A stretch of 64,000 bases of DNA from Cyanophora paradoxa. Taxonomy: Eukaryota > Glaucocystophyceae > Cyanophorales > Cyanophoraceae. Location: positions 310,001-374,000 of the forward strand of contig QPMI01000095.1 in NCBI GenBank assembly GCA_004431415.1. Direction: 5' to 3'. Of this stretch, positions 53,537-64,000 are shown piece after piece. Each line of letters starts with the position of its first letter. The stretch's first letter is position 1. The notes below the pieces were generated by a model that was not told where the DNA came from, did no database searches, and saw nothing but the letters and a program-made list of their open reading frames with translations. The translations under genes were made by a program, and so were the position numbers.

Positions 53537-56500
53537 CTAGGCGAGAGCGGGGGCGGGGTCCTCGGGGGGAAGGTGTGGGAGAAGGAAGGCCCAGGGGACG
53601 CGCTGGTGCCAGGGGCCGCCGGCGCCGGCCCCGCCCTGGGCCCCGAGGCGGACGCCCTCGGGGAGGCCCGGGGCGGCGAGGAGGCGGGCGGCGAGGGCGC
53701 GCAGCAGGGGCGCCCCCGGCGGGGCCTGCGCCTCCGCCGCGAGCGCCGAGGCGGCGAGGAGCGCCACGGGGCTCACCACGCCGCTCACCGGCCGCCCCAG
53801 GTACCCCTCGGAGCCGCCGCGCTGCGCCGCCCCGCCGGCGAACGCCCAGCGCGCCGCGGGGCCCGCCTGCCGGCGCGTCGGCCTCGGGGGGCGGGGCGGG
53901 GGCGGGGCGGGGCGGGGCGGACGTGGCGAGGCGGAGGGCGAGCTCGAGGGGGGCGGCGGCGCGGGCGAGGTCGGCCTCGGCGAGGAGGCCCCGCGCAGCG
54001 AGCACCACCAGCAGCCGCCCCGCCGCCACCACCGCCCCCGCGCTCCGCCCCGGCCGCGAGAAGTCCGCCCCCCCGACCAGCCCCGCCGCCACGCACCTGC
54101 CCGCCCCGCTCAGGCCGGCGCGGGCGGCGGGGGCGGGGTTGGGGCGCACTCGGCGGCGGCCTCGGCGAGGCGGGCGGCGGCGGGGCCGGCGGCAACAACG
54201 GGGAGGGCGGCGTCGAGGACGGCTCCCGCCGCCTCCGCCTCGCCGGACAGGGGCGGCCCCTCCGCGGGGACGAGGCCGTCGTCGGTGACGAGGGGGCCGC
54301 GGAGGATGCCGGCGGCGGCGCGCCAGGCGCGGTCCACGAGCTCCACCGCCGCCTCCGTCGCCGCCATCGCCCCCGCCACCCCCGCCCCCGCCCCGCCCCC
54401 GCCGCCACCCGCCCCGCAAAGGCCACCGCGTAGCCAGCCGCTCGGTCCGCCGCCGCGGCGTCGTCGGGGGCGGGGCCGGGGGCCGGGGCGGGCGGCGCAG
54501 CGGAGGGCGAAGCGGAGGGCAACCTGGGCGAGGGCGGCGGGGACGAGGGGCCCGTCGTGCGCCCCGGGGCCCTCCTCGGGGGCACCCCGCCGCCCCCGGC
54601 CCCCCCGCCGCACGAGGCGAGCCACGCGCCGAGGTGCCGCCCGTGCACCTGCCGGCGCCCCCTCAACCGCCTCGCAGCGAGGCCACGGGGGGCGGGGGTG
54701 GAGGCCCGGGGGCACCTCCCAGAGTGCCTGCAGGAGGGCGTCGCGGGCCTCGCAGGGCCCCGGCCACAGGTGGAGCCGCCGCAGCAGCTCGAAGCGCCGG
54801 CACGCCCTGCACGCACCGCTTGTCGGGGGCGGGGCGGGGCGGGGCGGGGCGGGGCGGGGGCCGCACATGACGACGGAGCCCATGGAGAGGGCGTCGGGCC
54901 GCAGCTGCCGACCCGCTCCCTGAGCCGCCGCGCGGGGGGCGGCACGGGGGGCGCACCGAGGCGGGGAGGGTGAGGTCGAACTCGAAGTGCTGCGGGGGCC
55001 GGTGCCCCGCGGGGCCGGCGAAGGGGTCGCGGGGCACGGCGACGCGGCCGGTGTCGAGGGGGAAGGGGCCGGGCCCGTGGAGGGCCTCGTCGCGGGCCCC
55101 CTCCCGGAAGAGCGCCTCGAGCGCCTCCTCCATCTCCCCCTGCGCGTCCTCGTGCAGCTCCGCCAGCGCCGCCGAGGGCGGCTCCGAGCAGAGGCGCTCC
55201 GCCAGCCGCGCGAGGCGCTCGGGGGGCCCGGCGACGAGGGCGGCGAGGGCGGCGGGGCGGCGGAATGCTGCGGCCTCGAGGAGGGCCGCCGCCTCGAGGG
55301 CGTCCCCCGCGGCCCCGCCCCGCCCCACGGCGCGCGCGAGGAGGGCGGCGAGGAGGGCGGGGGCGGGCGGGGCGGCGGGGGCGCGGATCGCGGAGGCCCG
55401 CGCCGCGGGCGGCGTCGCCGAGGTCGAGGGCCGTCGCCAGGCGCCCCCACGCCGCCACGTCCACCCCCACCTCCCCCGCCTCCACCCTGCCCCCCGCACC
55501 CGCCCTCAGCCCCGTCCCGCGCGCGGCGCAGGGCGGCGGGGGGCGCGCCTGCGCAGGAGCCACTCGAGGAGGGCGGCGAGGAGAGCGGGGCGGGTGGCGA
55601 GGGCGGCGCGGGGGGCCCCGGGGGGCGGCTCCTCCTCGACGGGGCGCCCCTCGTCGTCGGCGCGCTCGAGGAGCTCGCGGTACTGCCCCCGCGCCCCGCC
55701 CAGCGCGTCCCACTCGATCGCAGCCACGGCGGCGGCGCCGAGAGCGCGGGCCGGCGCCCGGGCCGTCGCCGGGCGGACGGCGAGGCCGGCGGCGAAGGCG
55801 TCCAGCAGGCGGCCGGCGGCCGGCCCCTCCCAGCCGGCCCCCGCCCCGCCCGCCTGCTCGGGCGCCTCGAGCGGGGCGGGGGCGTCCGGTGCCTCGGGGG
55901 CCCCTCGGCGGCGAGCCCCGCGACGGAGAGGAGGGCGAGGAGGAGGGCGCGGGCGGCGCCGGCGCCGGCCGCGCGGCCCCAGGCGCGGTAGGCCTCGGCG
56001 GCGGCGGCGGAGGCGGCGTCGAGGGCGGGGCCCGGGGCGGGGCGGCGGCGCGCAGGAGGCAGGCCCCCGCGGAGAGGAGCCCGTAGACGAGCTCCTCGGG
56101 GACCTGCCGCCCGTCAGCGCGCGCGGCGGCGCGGGGCGGGAGCAGGGCGCGCCGCCGGCGGGGCTCCCGCGGGGGCGATCCAGAGGACGGTGCCTGCGGG
56201 GGCGGCGGCGGAGGCGAGGCGGACGGAGGGCCCGGGGGCCTGCGCGTCGGGCCCGAGGAGGCCCGGGGCGGTGGCCTCGGGGCTCAGGGTGAGGCGCCCC
56301 GAGCGGCGCTCGGCGAGGCTCCGCAGGCACTCCTCCGGCACGAAGACCCGCTCCTCCGCCACCCCCTCCCCTGCCCCCGTCCACTCGCCCGGGCGCCCCC
56401 CGCGGCCGGCGCGGCGCTGGCGCACCGGAGCCGTCGCAGGGGGAGAGGGCGCGGCGGGCGATGGGGACGCCGTCGAGGTCGGCGCGGATGGCGAGGTGGA

Positions 56501-59500
56501 GCCCCGCCGGCACCGTCTGCCGCCCGTCACGCCCCGGCCCAGCGCGGCGCCCCCGCACGCGCGGCGCGCCTCGGGCCGGGGAAGACGGCGACGGCGCCGC
56601 GCAGCGTTCTCCCGCCAGCGCGGGCGCCTGGGCGGGGGTGAGGGGCGGCGCCGGGGCGCGGGGGCGGGCGGCGCGCCTCGAAGGTGAGGCGGCCCCAGTG
56701 CGGGCTCCCCTCCACGATCCCCACCCGCATCTCCTGCCGCCCCGTCGGCCCCGCCCGCCCCGCGCCGCCCCCGCGCACGCGCACCAGCGACTTGGGGGCG
56801 TCCCCGGGCGGGGCGGGGCCGGGGCGACGGGCGTGCTGACGCCCGCCCAGTCGCGCACCGTCTCCGCCTCGCGCCGCAGGAGCGCCCCCACCGCCCCGAA
56901 GAGCCGCCCCGCCGCAGCCGCCGCCGCCCCGGGGGCCAGGCCGAGGGCGCGGAGAAGGGCGGGCAGGCGGGGGGCCAGCGGAAGGCGGGGAGGGCGGAGG
57001 CGGCGAGGAGGGCGTCGGCTGCGGCGGCGGCGAGGGGCTCCTCGGGGGGCACTCGAGGAGGGCGGCGAGGGCGCGCTCGCCGGCCGCCTGCGCCAGCTCC
57101 CGCCCCGCTGCTCCCGCCCCGCCCCTCCCGCCGCAGCACCGCGGCGGCGGTGTGCAGGGCGGCGGCGGCGCGCAGGGCGGCGGGGCCCGGGAGGTCGGGG
57201 CGGCGCGCGAGGCCGAGGGCGCAGGCGGCGGCGGCGAAGGCGGCGGGGAGGGCGTCGGGGCGGCGGGGAGAACGGGCATGGCGGGGCCTCCTCGGCGGGG
57301 AGGAGGGCGGCGCGGGTGCCGGCGCAGGCCCCCGCGAGGCCCTCGTCCCCGAAGCCGGCCCCCGCAGCCGCAGCACGCACCCGCACAGCTCCGCCAGGCG
57401 CCCCCAGGGGCCGGCCCCGCCGCCTCCCGCCCGAACCCCTCCGCCAGCGCCGCCAGCGCCTGCGCCGGGGCTCGGGGCGGGGGCGGGGCGGGGCGGGCGG
57501 GGGCGGACCTCGTGGATGAAGCCGGCCCAGCGGGGGAGGGCGGCGGCGGCGGCGGGCCCCTCGCGCTCCGCGTACGCCAGCACCGCCTCCGCGGGGGCCA
57601 GCCACGCGCACACCCCCGCCTCCGCCCCGCCCCCGCCCGCCCCCGCACCTCCCCCGCCCCGCCCTCCCCGCCACCCGCCCCGGCCTCGCCCCCGCCCGCG
57701 GCGACCTCGCCTCCCGAACCCGTCCCTTCGCCTCCGGCCGGCGCCGCCTCACGCCCGCCGGGAGCCGCGGCTGCCGGCTCGGCGGTGGGGACTGGGGGAC
57801 TGGGTGGCCTGGTCGGAGATAGCGCAGCGGAGGGCTGCGCGGAGGAGTGCTGCGACGGCCTCGAGAGCGCGCAGCCGCTCCGCGCTCGCCGGCTCCGCGC
57901 AGAGGTGCCCCGCTGCGGCGGCGGCGGCGGCGACGGTGGCGGCGATCTCGCGCGCGCCGGCGGGGCCGCGCCAGCCGGCGGCGGCGAAGAGGAGGAGGTC
58001 GCGCAGGGCGGCCGCCGCCCACGCGCGCAGCCCCGGCTCGAGGCCGGCGGCCGCGAGGGCCGTCCGCCCGTAAAGCAGCCTGCGGCGCGTCGCGCGGGGC
58101 GGCGGGGCGGCGAGCACGGCAGGCGCACCACTTGGGCCAGTGGCGGCGGGGCGTGGAGGCGGCGAGCGGGGCGGCGGCGGCGTGGAAGAGGAGGAGGGCG
58201 GGGGCGGGGGCGGCCGGGGCGGCCTCGAAGGCCTCCTCGGCGAGGTGCACGACGTTGCGCACGCCGAGCGCCCGCAGCGCCGCCTCTCGCGCCGGCGCCG
58301 CCGGCGGGCCCCGCCCCGTCGCCCGCAGGAACCCGGCGGCGCCGCGGGCGAGGGCGAGGAGGAGGGCGGGCGGTGGCGCCCGAGGGTGCGGGCCCACTCG
58401 AGGGCGGCGACGGGACCGTTCTCCCAGGGCCCCTCGGTCGCCCCCGCCGCCTCCGGGTGGCTCCAGTAGCACGCCCCGCCAGCCCCGCCACCGCCCCCAG
58501 GAACCTGCGCCGCCCTGAGCCCCCGCCCCGCCCACCGGCCCCGCCGCACGCGCACCGGCCCGGGGCGGCCCCGTCGGAGGCCCGCGCGAGGAGGCGGCGC
58601 AGGAGGCGGCCCCAGGGGGCCCCTCCTCCTCCTCCTCCTCCCCCGAGGCGCCTCCGAGCGCGGCGGAGGCGGCGCGCCCGAAGGCGGCGCGGGCGCGGCG
58701 CGGGGCGGCGGCGTGCAGGGCCGCCATCGCCTGCGGCGTGCCGGCGCGCGAGCCGGCCCCGACGGCCGCCGCCGCGATCGCCGGCAGCGGCCCCGCCGCC
58801 GCCCCCTCGTGCGCCGCCCGCTCCTCCAGGAAGGCCCGCAGCTTCCCCAGAGCGCCCGCCGCCCCTGCGCCCCGGAGCGTCACCCCCGCTGGGGCACCAG
58901 GCACCGGAGCCCCGCGCCACGCGGCCGCACCCTTCTTGGCCCGCCGCCGGGCGATCGCCGCCAGCGCCTCCGCCTCCTCGTCCTCGCCCTCGCCCTCCGC
59001 CCCCTCGCTCCCCGCGCCATCGCCGCCGCCCGCGCGCCGCAGCCGCTTCGCTGCGCGCCCCCCGTCCTCCGCGTTCTCCGCTGCAGCCGCATCGCCGTCC
59101 TCCGCAGCGCCGCTCTTCCGCTTCCGCTTCTTCTTCTTCCGCTTCTTGCGCGCCTTCTCGGCGCTCGCCGCCGCCGCCTGCTCCGCGCCCTCCCCCGCGC
59201 TCTCCGCACCCGCCGGGGCGCTGCTCGGCCCGCCCTCGACGGTCGTCGCGGCCGACGCAGCGCTCGACCTCTTCCGCTTCTTCTTCTGTCCGCGTCGGCG
59301 TGAGCGGCGAGCGCTGGACCGGCCGCAGGGGCGCACCTTCTTCTTCTTCTTCTTGTCTGCAGCGGCAGCCTGAGTCACGCCGGTCCCTCCATGCTCCTCC
59401 AAGCCATCATCAGGCGCCGCCTCGCCAGCAGCGGCAGTGTGCTCATCGCCGGACTCGGGCGCGTCGGCGAACTGCAGCGGAGCGTTCGCACGGTCAGCGA

Positions 59501-59643
59501 TCGGCGCGCGCGCGCCACAGGACGTCAAGCGGGCGTACGCAGGAGCCTGCAGCGCCTCCGTCGTCGCCCGCGGCGTACTCGGCCTCGTCGGATCGCCGTA
59601 CGTGATCTCCGAACTCGTACTCCGCCTCATCGCTCGAGCTCAT
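53537..59643 (-). CDS. Large helical protein with acidic/Lys-rich N-terminus, possibly nucleolar
   Basis: The start is MSSSDEAEYEFGDH, then a GTACGG intron to FADAPESGDEHTAAAGEAAP. Nuclear/nucleolar localisation-like runs follow: KKKKKK, GQKKKRKRSS and KARKKRKKKKRKRKSG, with acidic EGEGEDEEAEALAAIARRRA. The remaining roughly 5 kb encodes Ala/Leu/Arg-rich helices broken by many short introns (for example LGKLRAFLEERAAHEGAAAG, RNVVHLAEEAFEAA, PALLLFHAAAAPLAA, LAGSAERLAA-like helices). The end is VSGVVSPVALLAASALAAEA with PWAFLLPHLPPEDPAPALA. Size, KKxK runs and a helical-repeat body resemble ribosome-biogenesis scaffolds such as URB1/Npa1, but no diagnostic motif was seen, so this is only a candidate. 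A (GGGGC)n run at 54825-54861 lies in one intron. It diverges from the FAD-Rieske gene. Confidence 0.55.
54825..54861 (+). repeat. (GGGGC)n run in an intron
   Basis: An uninterrupted GGGGC repeat of about seven units, intronic in the minus-strand gene, where it reads as C-rich. Similar runs occur near 1776-1796, 8618-8646, 18645-18676, 19080-19105 and 61578-61608. The G-strand could form quadruplexes. Confidence 0.9.
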
Positions 59644-59978
59644 CGCCGGCGTCTTGCAGGCGCGATGAGGCTGAAGCCTCGCAGCGGGGACTGGAATGAA
59701 CGTCGAAGTTGGAACTTGGAAGTTGGAAGTTGGAACGTCGGAGGGAGGATACGGCATTAATCTGAAAACAATGTTCGCAGCTCCGTTCGTCGTCGTTCCC
59801 GGCGCGCCCGCGCGCGCCGCTGGCCTTCCTGTGCGCCGCGCATTTGCTGGGAAGCCCTTGCGTTGCGTGCAGGCGCCGCGCCAGAAGCTGAGCGTCCCGT
59901 CTCTCCCCGGCTCTCCCACTCGGAGCGGCGCGCCCGGTCGGCGCATTCATTGTTATTATAAAACTTACTTCAATTAAA
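59644..59978. promoter_or_regulatory. Divergent intergenic region, large helical gene / FAD-Rieske gene
   Basis: About 335 bases. GGAACTTGGAAGTTGGAAGTTGGAACGT (59709-59736) is a short tandem repeat of GGAAGTT units. An AT-rich stretch (TTGTTATTATAAAACTTACTTCAATTAAAAT) directly precedes the ATG at 59979 and may be the core promoter or leader. Confidence 0.5.
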
Positions 59979-62900
59979 ATGCAGCGAGCTTCCACGCCAG
60001 CGCAAAGCCGGGCTTCCCCGATGAGTACCGACGCACAATTTGGCTGCTGGAAGGTTCGTTACCCGGCTGTGGTTGCCGCTGCCGGGCACGCTCTTACTCC
60101 CGAGCAGGAGTCCGGCCCGCTACGCGCCCCCAGCTCCCACGGGACGTCACCTCCGCAGACGTCATCGTCGTTGGCGCCGGGTAAATCCATACCTTGTTCT
60201 TTTGCTGCATCAAGAATGTACTCATCATCTGGATATTCAGTATTGCGGGATTGACATTGGTGCGCTGCTGCTCTCGCGAGCTCTCCCGCGGTTGCTGGCG
60301 TCGACGCGGTCGCGCAGGCGTACGAGCTGCTGAAGAAGGGCGTCAAGGACGTCCTCGTGCTGGAGGCGCGCTCCGTCAGCGGCGGCATGACCGGGCGAAC
60401 TACGGCTCACCTTATGACCAGCTGGGACGGTCCGGGATCCGCGCCGGCGCCGCGCCGCCCCCTCGCGCCGGCAGAACGCGCGCCGCGCAGACCGCTACTT
60501 CGAGGCGGAGAAAGAGTTGGGGCGGGAGCGGACGCGGGTGCTGGCGGAGAGCCTCGTGGGGGCGGTGGACCGTATCGAGGCGATCGTGAAGGAGGCCGGC
60601 ATCCAGTGCGACTTCAGCCGCCTCCCCGGTGCACCCGCCCCGCCCCGGCGCCCCCCGCCCGAGGCCGCCCGCCGAGGGGGGGCAGGGCACCTGTTCCTGG
60701 GCGAGGGGCAGGGCGAGGAGATCCTGCGGCGCGAGCTGGACGCCGCCACCCGGTGCGCGCCCCGCGGCCCCACGCCCCGCCCCGGGCGCCGAGGCGGGGC
60801 CGCGCAGGGCGGGAATCAAGGGGCTACAGCTGGAGCGGTACACCGACACGACGGCGGTGCGGGGCTTCGGGCGCGTGCTCACCTTCCCCGGCCAGGGCCA
60901 GTTCGACCCGGTGCGCCGGCCCCCCGCGGTACCCCGCCTCGCGGCGCGATGCGGGGCGGGGCGCAGGTGAAGTACACGGACGGGCTGGCGCGGGCGGTGG
61001 AGCGGCTCGGGGGGCGCATCTTCGAGGGGACGCGCGTCGCCCACGCCCGCGGCGGCTGCGTCGCCACCGGCGACGGTCGCGAGCTCTCTGCCGGCGCCGT
61101 CGCCCTCTGCACCAACTCCCCCATCGTCCGCGAGCCCCTCCTCCACATGAAGCAGGCCCGCGCCCCGCCCCGCCTTGCCCGCCCTCGCCCCGCGTGACGC
61201 GGGCGCCGCAGTCGCCCTACCGCACGTACGCCGTCGCGGGCCGCGTGCCCCGCGGCTCCGTTCCCCCCGCTGTGCGCCCGCCCCTCCTGCCCGGCCCTCT
61301 CCGGCGCGCCTCTGAGGCGGCGGCAGCTCTTCTGGAGCACAGAGGACCCCTATACCTACGGTCTGCCCCCCTGCTCGCCCGCTCCCCCGCCCCGCCCCCG
61401 GCGCACGAGGCGACTGGCCGCAGTGCGGCTGCAGCCGACGCCGGCCTTTGACTACATCATCACCGGCGGGGGCGACCACCGGTGCGCCGAACCCCTCCGT
61501 CCCCACCCGTCCGCCCTCCCCCCACCGCGCCCCGCGCAGCTCGGGCCACACGCCGGAGGTGCCGGGGCGCTTTCGCGGGGCGGGGCGGGGCGGGGCGGGC
61601 GGGGCGGGGCCGAGGTGCAGGGCGCGCGCAGGACCCCGGTTCGGTCTTCGAAGACCTGGTGCCCGCCTTCTCCCCTTGGGCTCTCGGGGGAGCTGGGGGA
61701 CACGGGGCGGCAGGTGCGGTGGACGAAGGCGCACTTCCCCCTCGCCGACCGCTTCGACTGGCGCTGGTCCGGCCAGGCTCGCGCCTCCTCCGGGCCCCGC
61801 CGCCTCTGCCGGGCCGCTAGTGCTAGTCTGTCTTGAACAGTGCTAGTAGAGGCCGACGGACACGCGGCCGAGGCTCGCGAGGCTCCGCTGTGCGAGCGTC
61901 ACCGCCCATTGGTGGGGGAAGAGGAACCGGGGGGTACCTCGGAGCACTCGAAAGGGGATCAAATCGGCGTAGCGTGGCGGGCGCGCCCCGGAGGTCGGCG
62001 GCGCTAGCGCGACTCGAGGAAGTAGGGAAGGAGCGATGTCGGGCCTGCCGTTCGTCTACGTACCGTACGCGGGACCCCCAGGTGGGGACGCCATGCCGGG
62101 GCCGCGCCGAGCGCCCCGCCTGCGCTGCCGCCGGCTGAGGTTGTCGCGTGCGTGCGTGCAGGGGCCCCTCCGCCTGTGCCCGGAAGCATCGTGCGCTGCA
62201 GAGCCCCGATGTCTATCGATGTCTATCTCTCCCCCTTGCGCGCGCGGCTTCGCCGCTTCGTGTCCCTTCATTTACGAGCTCGGGATCCGCGTGCGCTCGA
62301 TTCGGGCGCAGGGCTTGGGGTCCGGGCGGCCCCCGCTGCCTCCGCCGCCTATCATCTAGACGCATCCTCGCCGCCCTCATCGCAGGCCCCCGCCCGCCCG
62401 CCCCGCCCCGGCCTGCGGCGGGCGGCGAGCGGGCTGCAGGGGAGGAGCACCCTTGGGCGGCCCTCTACGACCCCAAGCACCTCAAGATCGGTGCGTTCGT
62501 CGGCCCCGCCGGCGGCTCCTTGTGCGGGAGCGAGCGGGGGGGCGGTGCGTGCAGACACGAGCTCGCTGCCGGACCTGGTGGAGCACACGGCGGCGACGGC
62601 GGGCGGTTACGCGGGGGCCGTCCTGCCCCGCCCGCCATTCTCCGCCCGCTCCCTCGACCCGGGCTCCGGCGCCCTCGTCCACGACCCGCTCCCCGTGCCC
62701 GCCCCGCCCCCCGCCCCCGGCGGCCCCTCACCCGGCGGCAGACGGCGGCCTTCAAGGACGAGGCCGGCGCCACACACGTCCACTCGGGTGCCGGCCCCGC
62801 CCCCCCCCCGCCCGCCCCCGCCCCCGCCGTCCCCGCCGAGCAGCCGAGCTCAGCGATCTGCCCGCACCTTGGATGTGCGGTCGAGTACAACCCCGTCGAG

Positions 62901-63150
62901 AAGGCCCGCCCCTGCCCCGCGCTCGCCACCGCGCCCGCCGGCCGCCGCCGTCGGTGACGCAGGGCGGGCGGGGCGGGTGCAGACGTTCGACTGCCCGTGC
63001 CACGGCTCCATCTTCGACGCGGACGGGGCCGTCCTCAACGGGCCCGCCACCTCCAGCCTCCACCCCGCCCCCTTCTCCCACGGCGCCGACGCCCCCGCCC
63101 CGCCGCCCTCCGCCCCCAACGCCCCGCCCCCCAAGAAGGAGACCCTCTGA
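59979..63150 (+). CDS. FAD-dependent (DAO-type) oxidoreductase with C-terminal Rieske [2Fe-2S] domain
   Basis: FAD domain: DVTSADVIVVGAG dinucleotide-binding start (the Gly codon is split by an intron), YELLKKGVKDVLVLEARSVS, GGMTGRTTAHLM, RYFEAEKELGRERTRVLAES, LQLERYTDTTAVRGFGRVLT, LARAVERLGGRIFEGTRVAH, ALCTNSPIVREPLLHMKQ and ADRFDWRWSGQ. A degenerate ...GPPGGDAMPG near 62080 may stand for the final FAD-binding loop. After ILAALIA and WAALYDPKHLKIGA comes the Rieske domain: SAICPHLGCAVEYNPVEK joined to TFDCPCHGSIFDADGAVLNG, that is, CxHxxC...CxCH with both Cys-His pairs. A Pro-rich tail ends PPPKKETL. This architecture is that of bacterial YhfW-type oxidoreductases. The substrate is unknown (an amine or amino acid is likely for the fold). 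Introns, including GC-AG ones, show it is a settled nuclear gene. Exon 1 and the part at 61.8-62.4 kb are not fully resolved. Confidence 0.82.
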
Positions 63151-63604
63151 CCCGGCGAATTCCTTTGTAGGGTGCCGGTCCGCCCAATGTTGATGTGCGG
63201 GTTCTTCTTTGTGCCCTTCTGTTGAATTTATTCTGATCATGAGCAAACGTAGCCTGCGCATGCAGCTGCTAGAGATGCCTCCCCAAGCTTGCGCACTCCG
63301 AATTGCTCAGCAGCTGGCGACGTCGACCGCGAGGGCAGGCTCGAGCTCGGCTCGAGCTCACTCCTCGAGCCACTGCGCACGCGTACGCACCAACCGTGAG
63401 GCCTTGGCGATCGAAAGCGGGTACATGCACAGGGCCCGGGGGAAGGACGGACGGAGCTCTCGGTGGCGAGCGCGTATACCGACGTTAGCTGAAAACGTTG
63501 AGCCGGACCGACCCGGCACAGAATGTGCCCTGCCTCCAGATCATACCGCAGCCGTTTTATCAGCTGCGGGGCGGGGCGATCCAGAAACGTAAGTACTAGT
63601 TCAT
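63151..63604. other. Convergent 3' spacer at the right side
   Basis: About 450 bases of mixed composition with TTCTGTTGAATTTATTCTGATCATG near 63220. A plus-strand open frame of 127 codons (63209-63592) has no recognisable features and is probably chance. Confidence 0.3.
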
Positions 63605-64000
63605 TCATAATCCGATGATCAAATTAAATGAACAGGCTCTGGGACATGTACAGGCTTTAGATCTGGGACCGGCTAGCGCGCGATTCACGGAACCTGCGTG
63701 AAGGCAGCGTGCCGGGGGCGCGTAGAGTGCAGCTCCCGCAGGTGAGGCCGCGTGATGAACGAGTAGAGCACGAAGCAAATCTATTTTGTGTGTGAAAACT
63801 CGATCGATGGGCGGGCGCGGGAACTCCGATCGCGAGAGGGGCCGGCGCACGCGAGCCAAGCTGTTCTCCTCGTCGGGGTCGAGCATGCGACTCCCGCGGC
63901 GGTCGATGCCGTGCAGCAGGCCCTCCACCGTCTCCAGTCCGTGCAAAATCGCCGTGACTGCGCACGGCTTCAGCGCGCGTGCAGGGAGGCCATATATATG
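63605..64000 (-). CDS. Partial gene at window edge, EF-hand-like segment
   Basis: A minus-strand exon begins after a ...GCGCAG acceptor near 63964 and reads TAILHGLETVEGLLHGIDRR, then GSRMLDPDEENSLAR. The segment GIDRRGSRMLDPDEENSL resembles a degenerate EF-hand loop (Asp at 1, Ser at 5, Leu at 8, Asp at 9, Glu at 12). The donor is probably at GCTCGC|GTGCGCC. The C-terminal end is unclear: one reading stops soon after a further splice near 63703, another runs on to 63605. The 5' part lies beyond the window. The gene itself is moderately supported; its function is not. Confidence 0.3.
   Translation of the reverse strand, partial: HIYGLPARALKPCAVTAILHGLETVEGLLHGIDRRGSRMLDPDEENSLARVRRPLSRSEFPRPPIDRVFTHKIDLLRALLVHHAASPAGAALYAPPARCLHAGSVNRALAGPRSKACTCPRACSFNLIIGL

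Noticed and set aside
55506-59630. Very long minus-strand open frame (1374 codons) read as one exon
   Set aside because: In such GC-rich DNA stop codons are rare, so frames stay open through introns. The frame passes through clear intron sequence (C-rich blocks with splice-like ends) and loses the helical composition.
63209-63592. 127-codon plus-strand frame in the right-hand spacer
   Set aside because: No motif, no neighbour exon and no composition bias beyond the background.

Overview
The window is nuclear DNA of a unicellular, flagellate-type eukaryote, probably an alga. It is extremely GC-rich by eye, and genes are packed a few tens to a few hundred bases apart. They are cut by many short introns (about 50-130 nt). 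Introns start with GT (often GTGCGCC or GTCCGC) or, very often, with GC (AG|GCCCGCCCC...), are filled with C-rich or GGGGC-type sequence, and end ...CTGAC/CTGAG...GCAG. A B9D1 gene implies a cilium. A YkgJ-family protein with a leader-like N-terminus and a CBM20-kinase fusion would suit an alga with starch-like storage polysaccharide. A glaucophyte, haptophyte or pelagophyte could fit; the sequence alone does not decide, and this placement is inference.

Layout, left to right: candidate SHOC1/XPF-like gene (-), coiled-coil protein (+), kinesin with a CaaX end (-), YkgJ-family protein (+), ZRSR2/U2AF35-like splicing factor (-), HpcH/HpaI-type aldolase (+), CDK10-like kinase (-), glucose-6-phosphate isomerase (+), B9D1 (-), START-domain protein (+), PH-START protein (-), BNR/Asp-box protein (+), TKL kinase-inositol polyphosphate 5-phosphatase fusion (-), Lys/Ser-rich unknown (+), small membrane protein (-), DNA topoisomerase III (+), C2 protein (-), Trm9-type tRNA methyltransferase (-), mRNA cap methyltransferase (+), Pus1-type pseudouridine synthase (-), PPR protein (+), CBM20-pseudokinase (+), large Lys-rich nucleolar-type protein (-), FAD oxidoreductase-Rieske fusion (+), and a partial gene at the right edge (-).

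Neighbouring genes almost always lie on opposite strands. Nearly every promoter is therefore shared by a divergent pair and nearly every 3' end faces another 3' end. Only two adjacent pairs break the rule, and those pairs have the two longest intergenic gaps. Between 41.3 and 49.7 kb four RNA-modification or RNA-binding genes sit together.

Most notable: the CBM20-pseudokinase (all three catalytic landmarks replaced), the kinesin ending in a farnesylation-type CAIM, the kinase-5-phosphatase fusion with an altered SDH motif, the Rieske fusion of bacterial architecture, the prevalent GC-AG introns, and repeated or duplicated sequence inside introns of the topoisomerase gene. CDS spans below run from the start codon to the stop codon and include introns; exon edges were deduced by hand.
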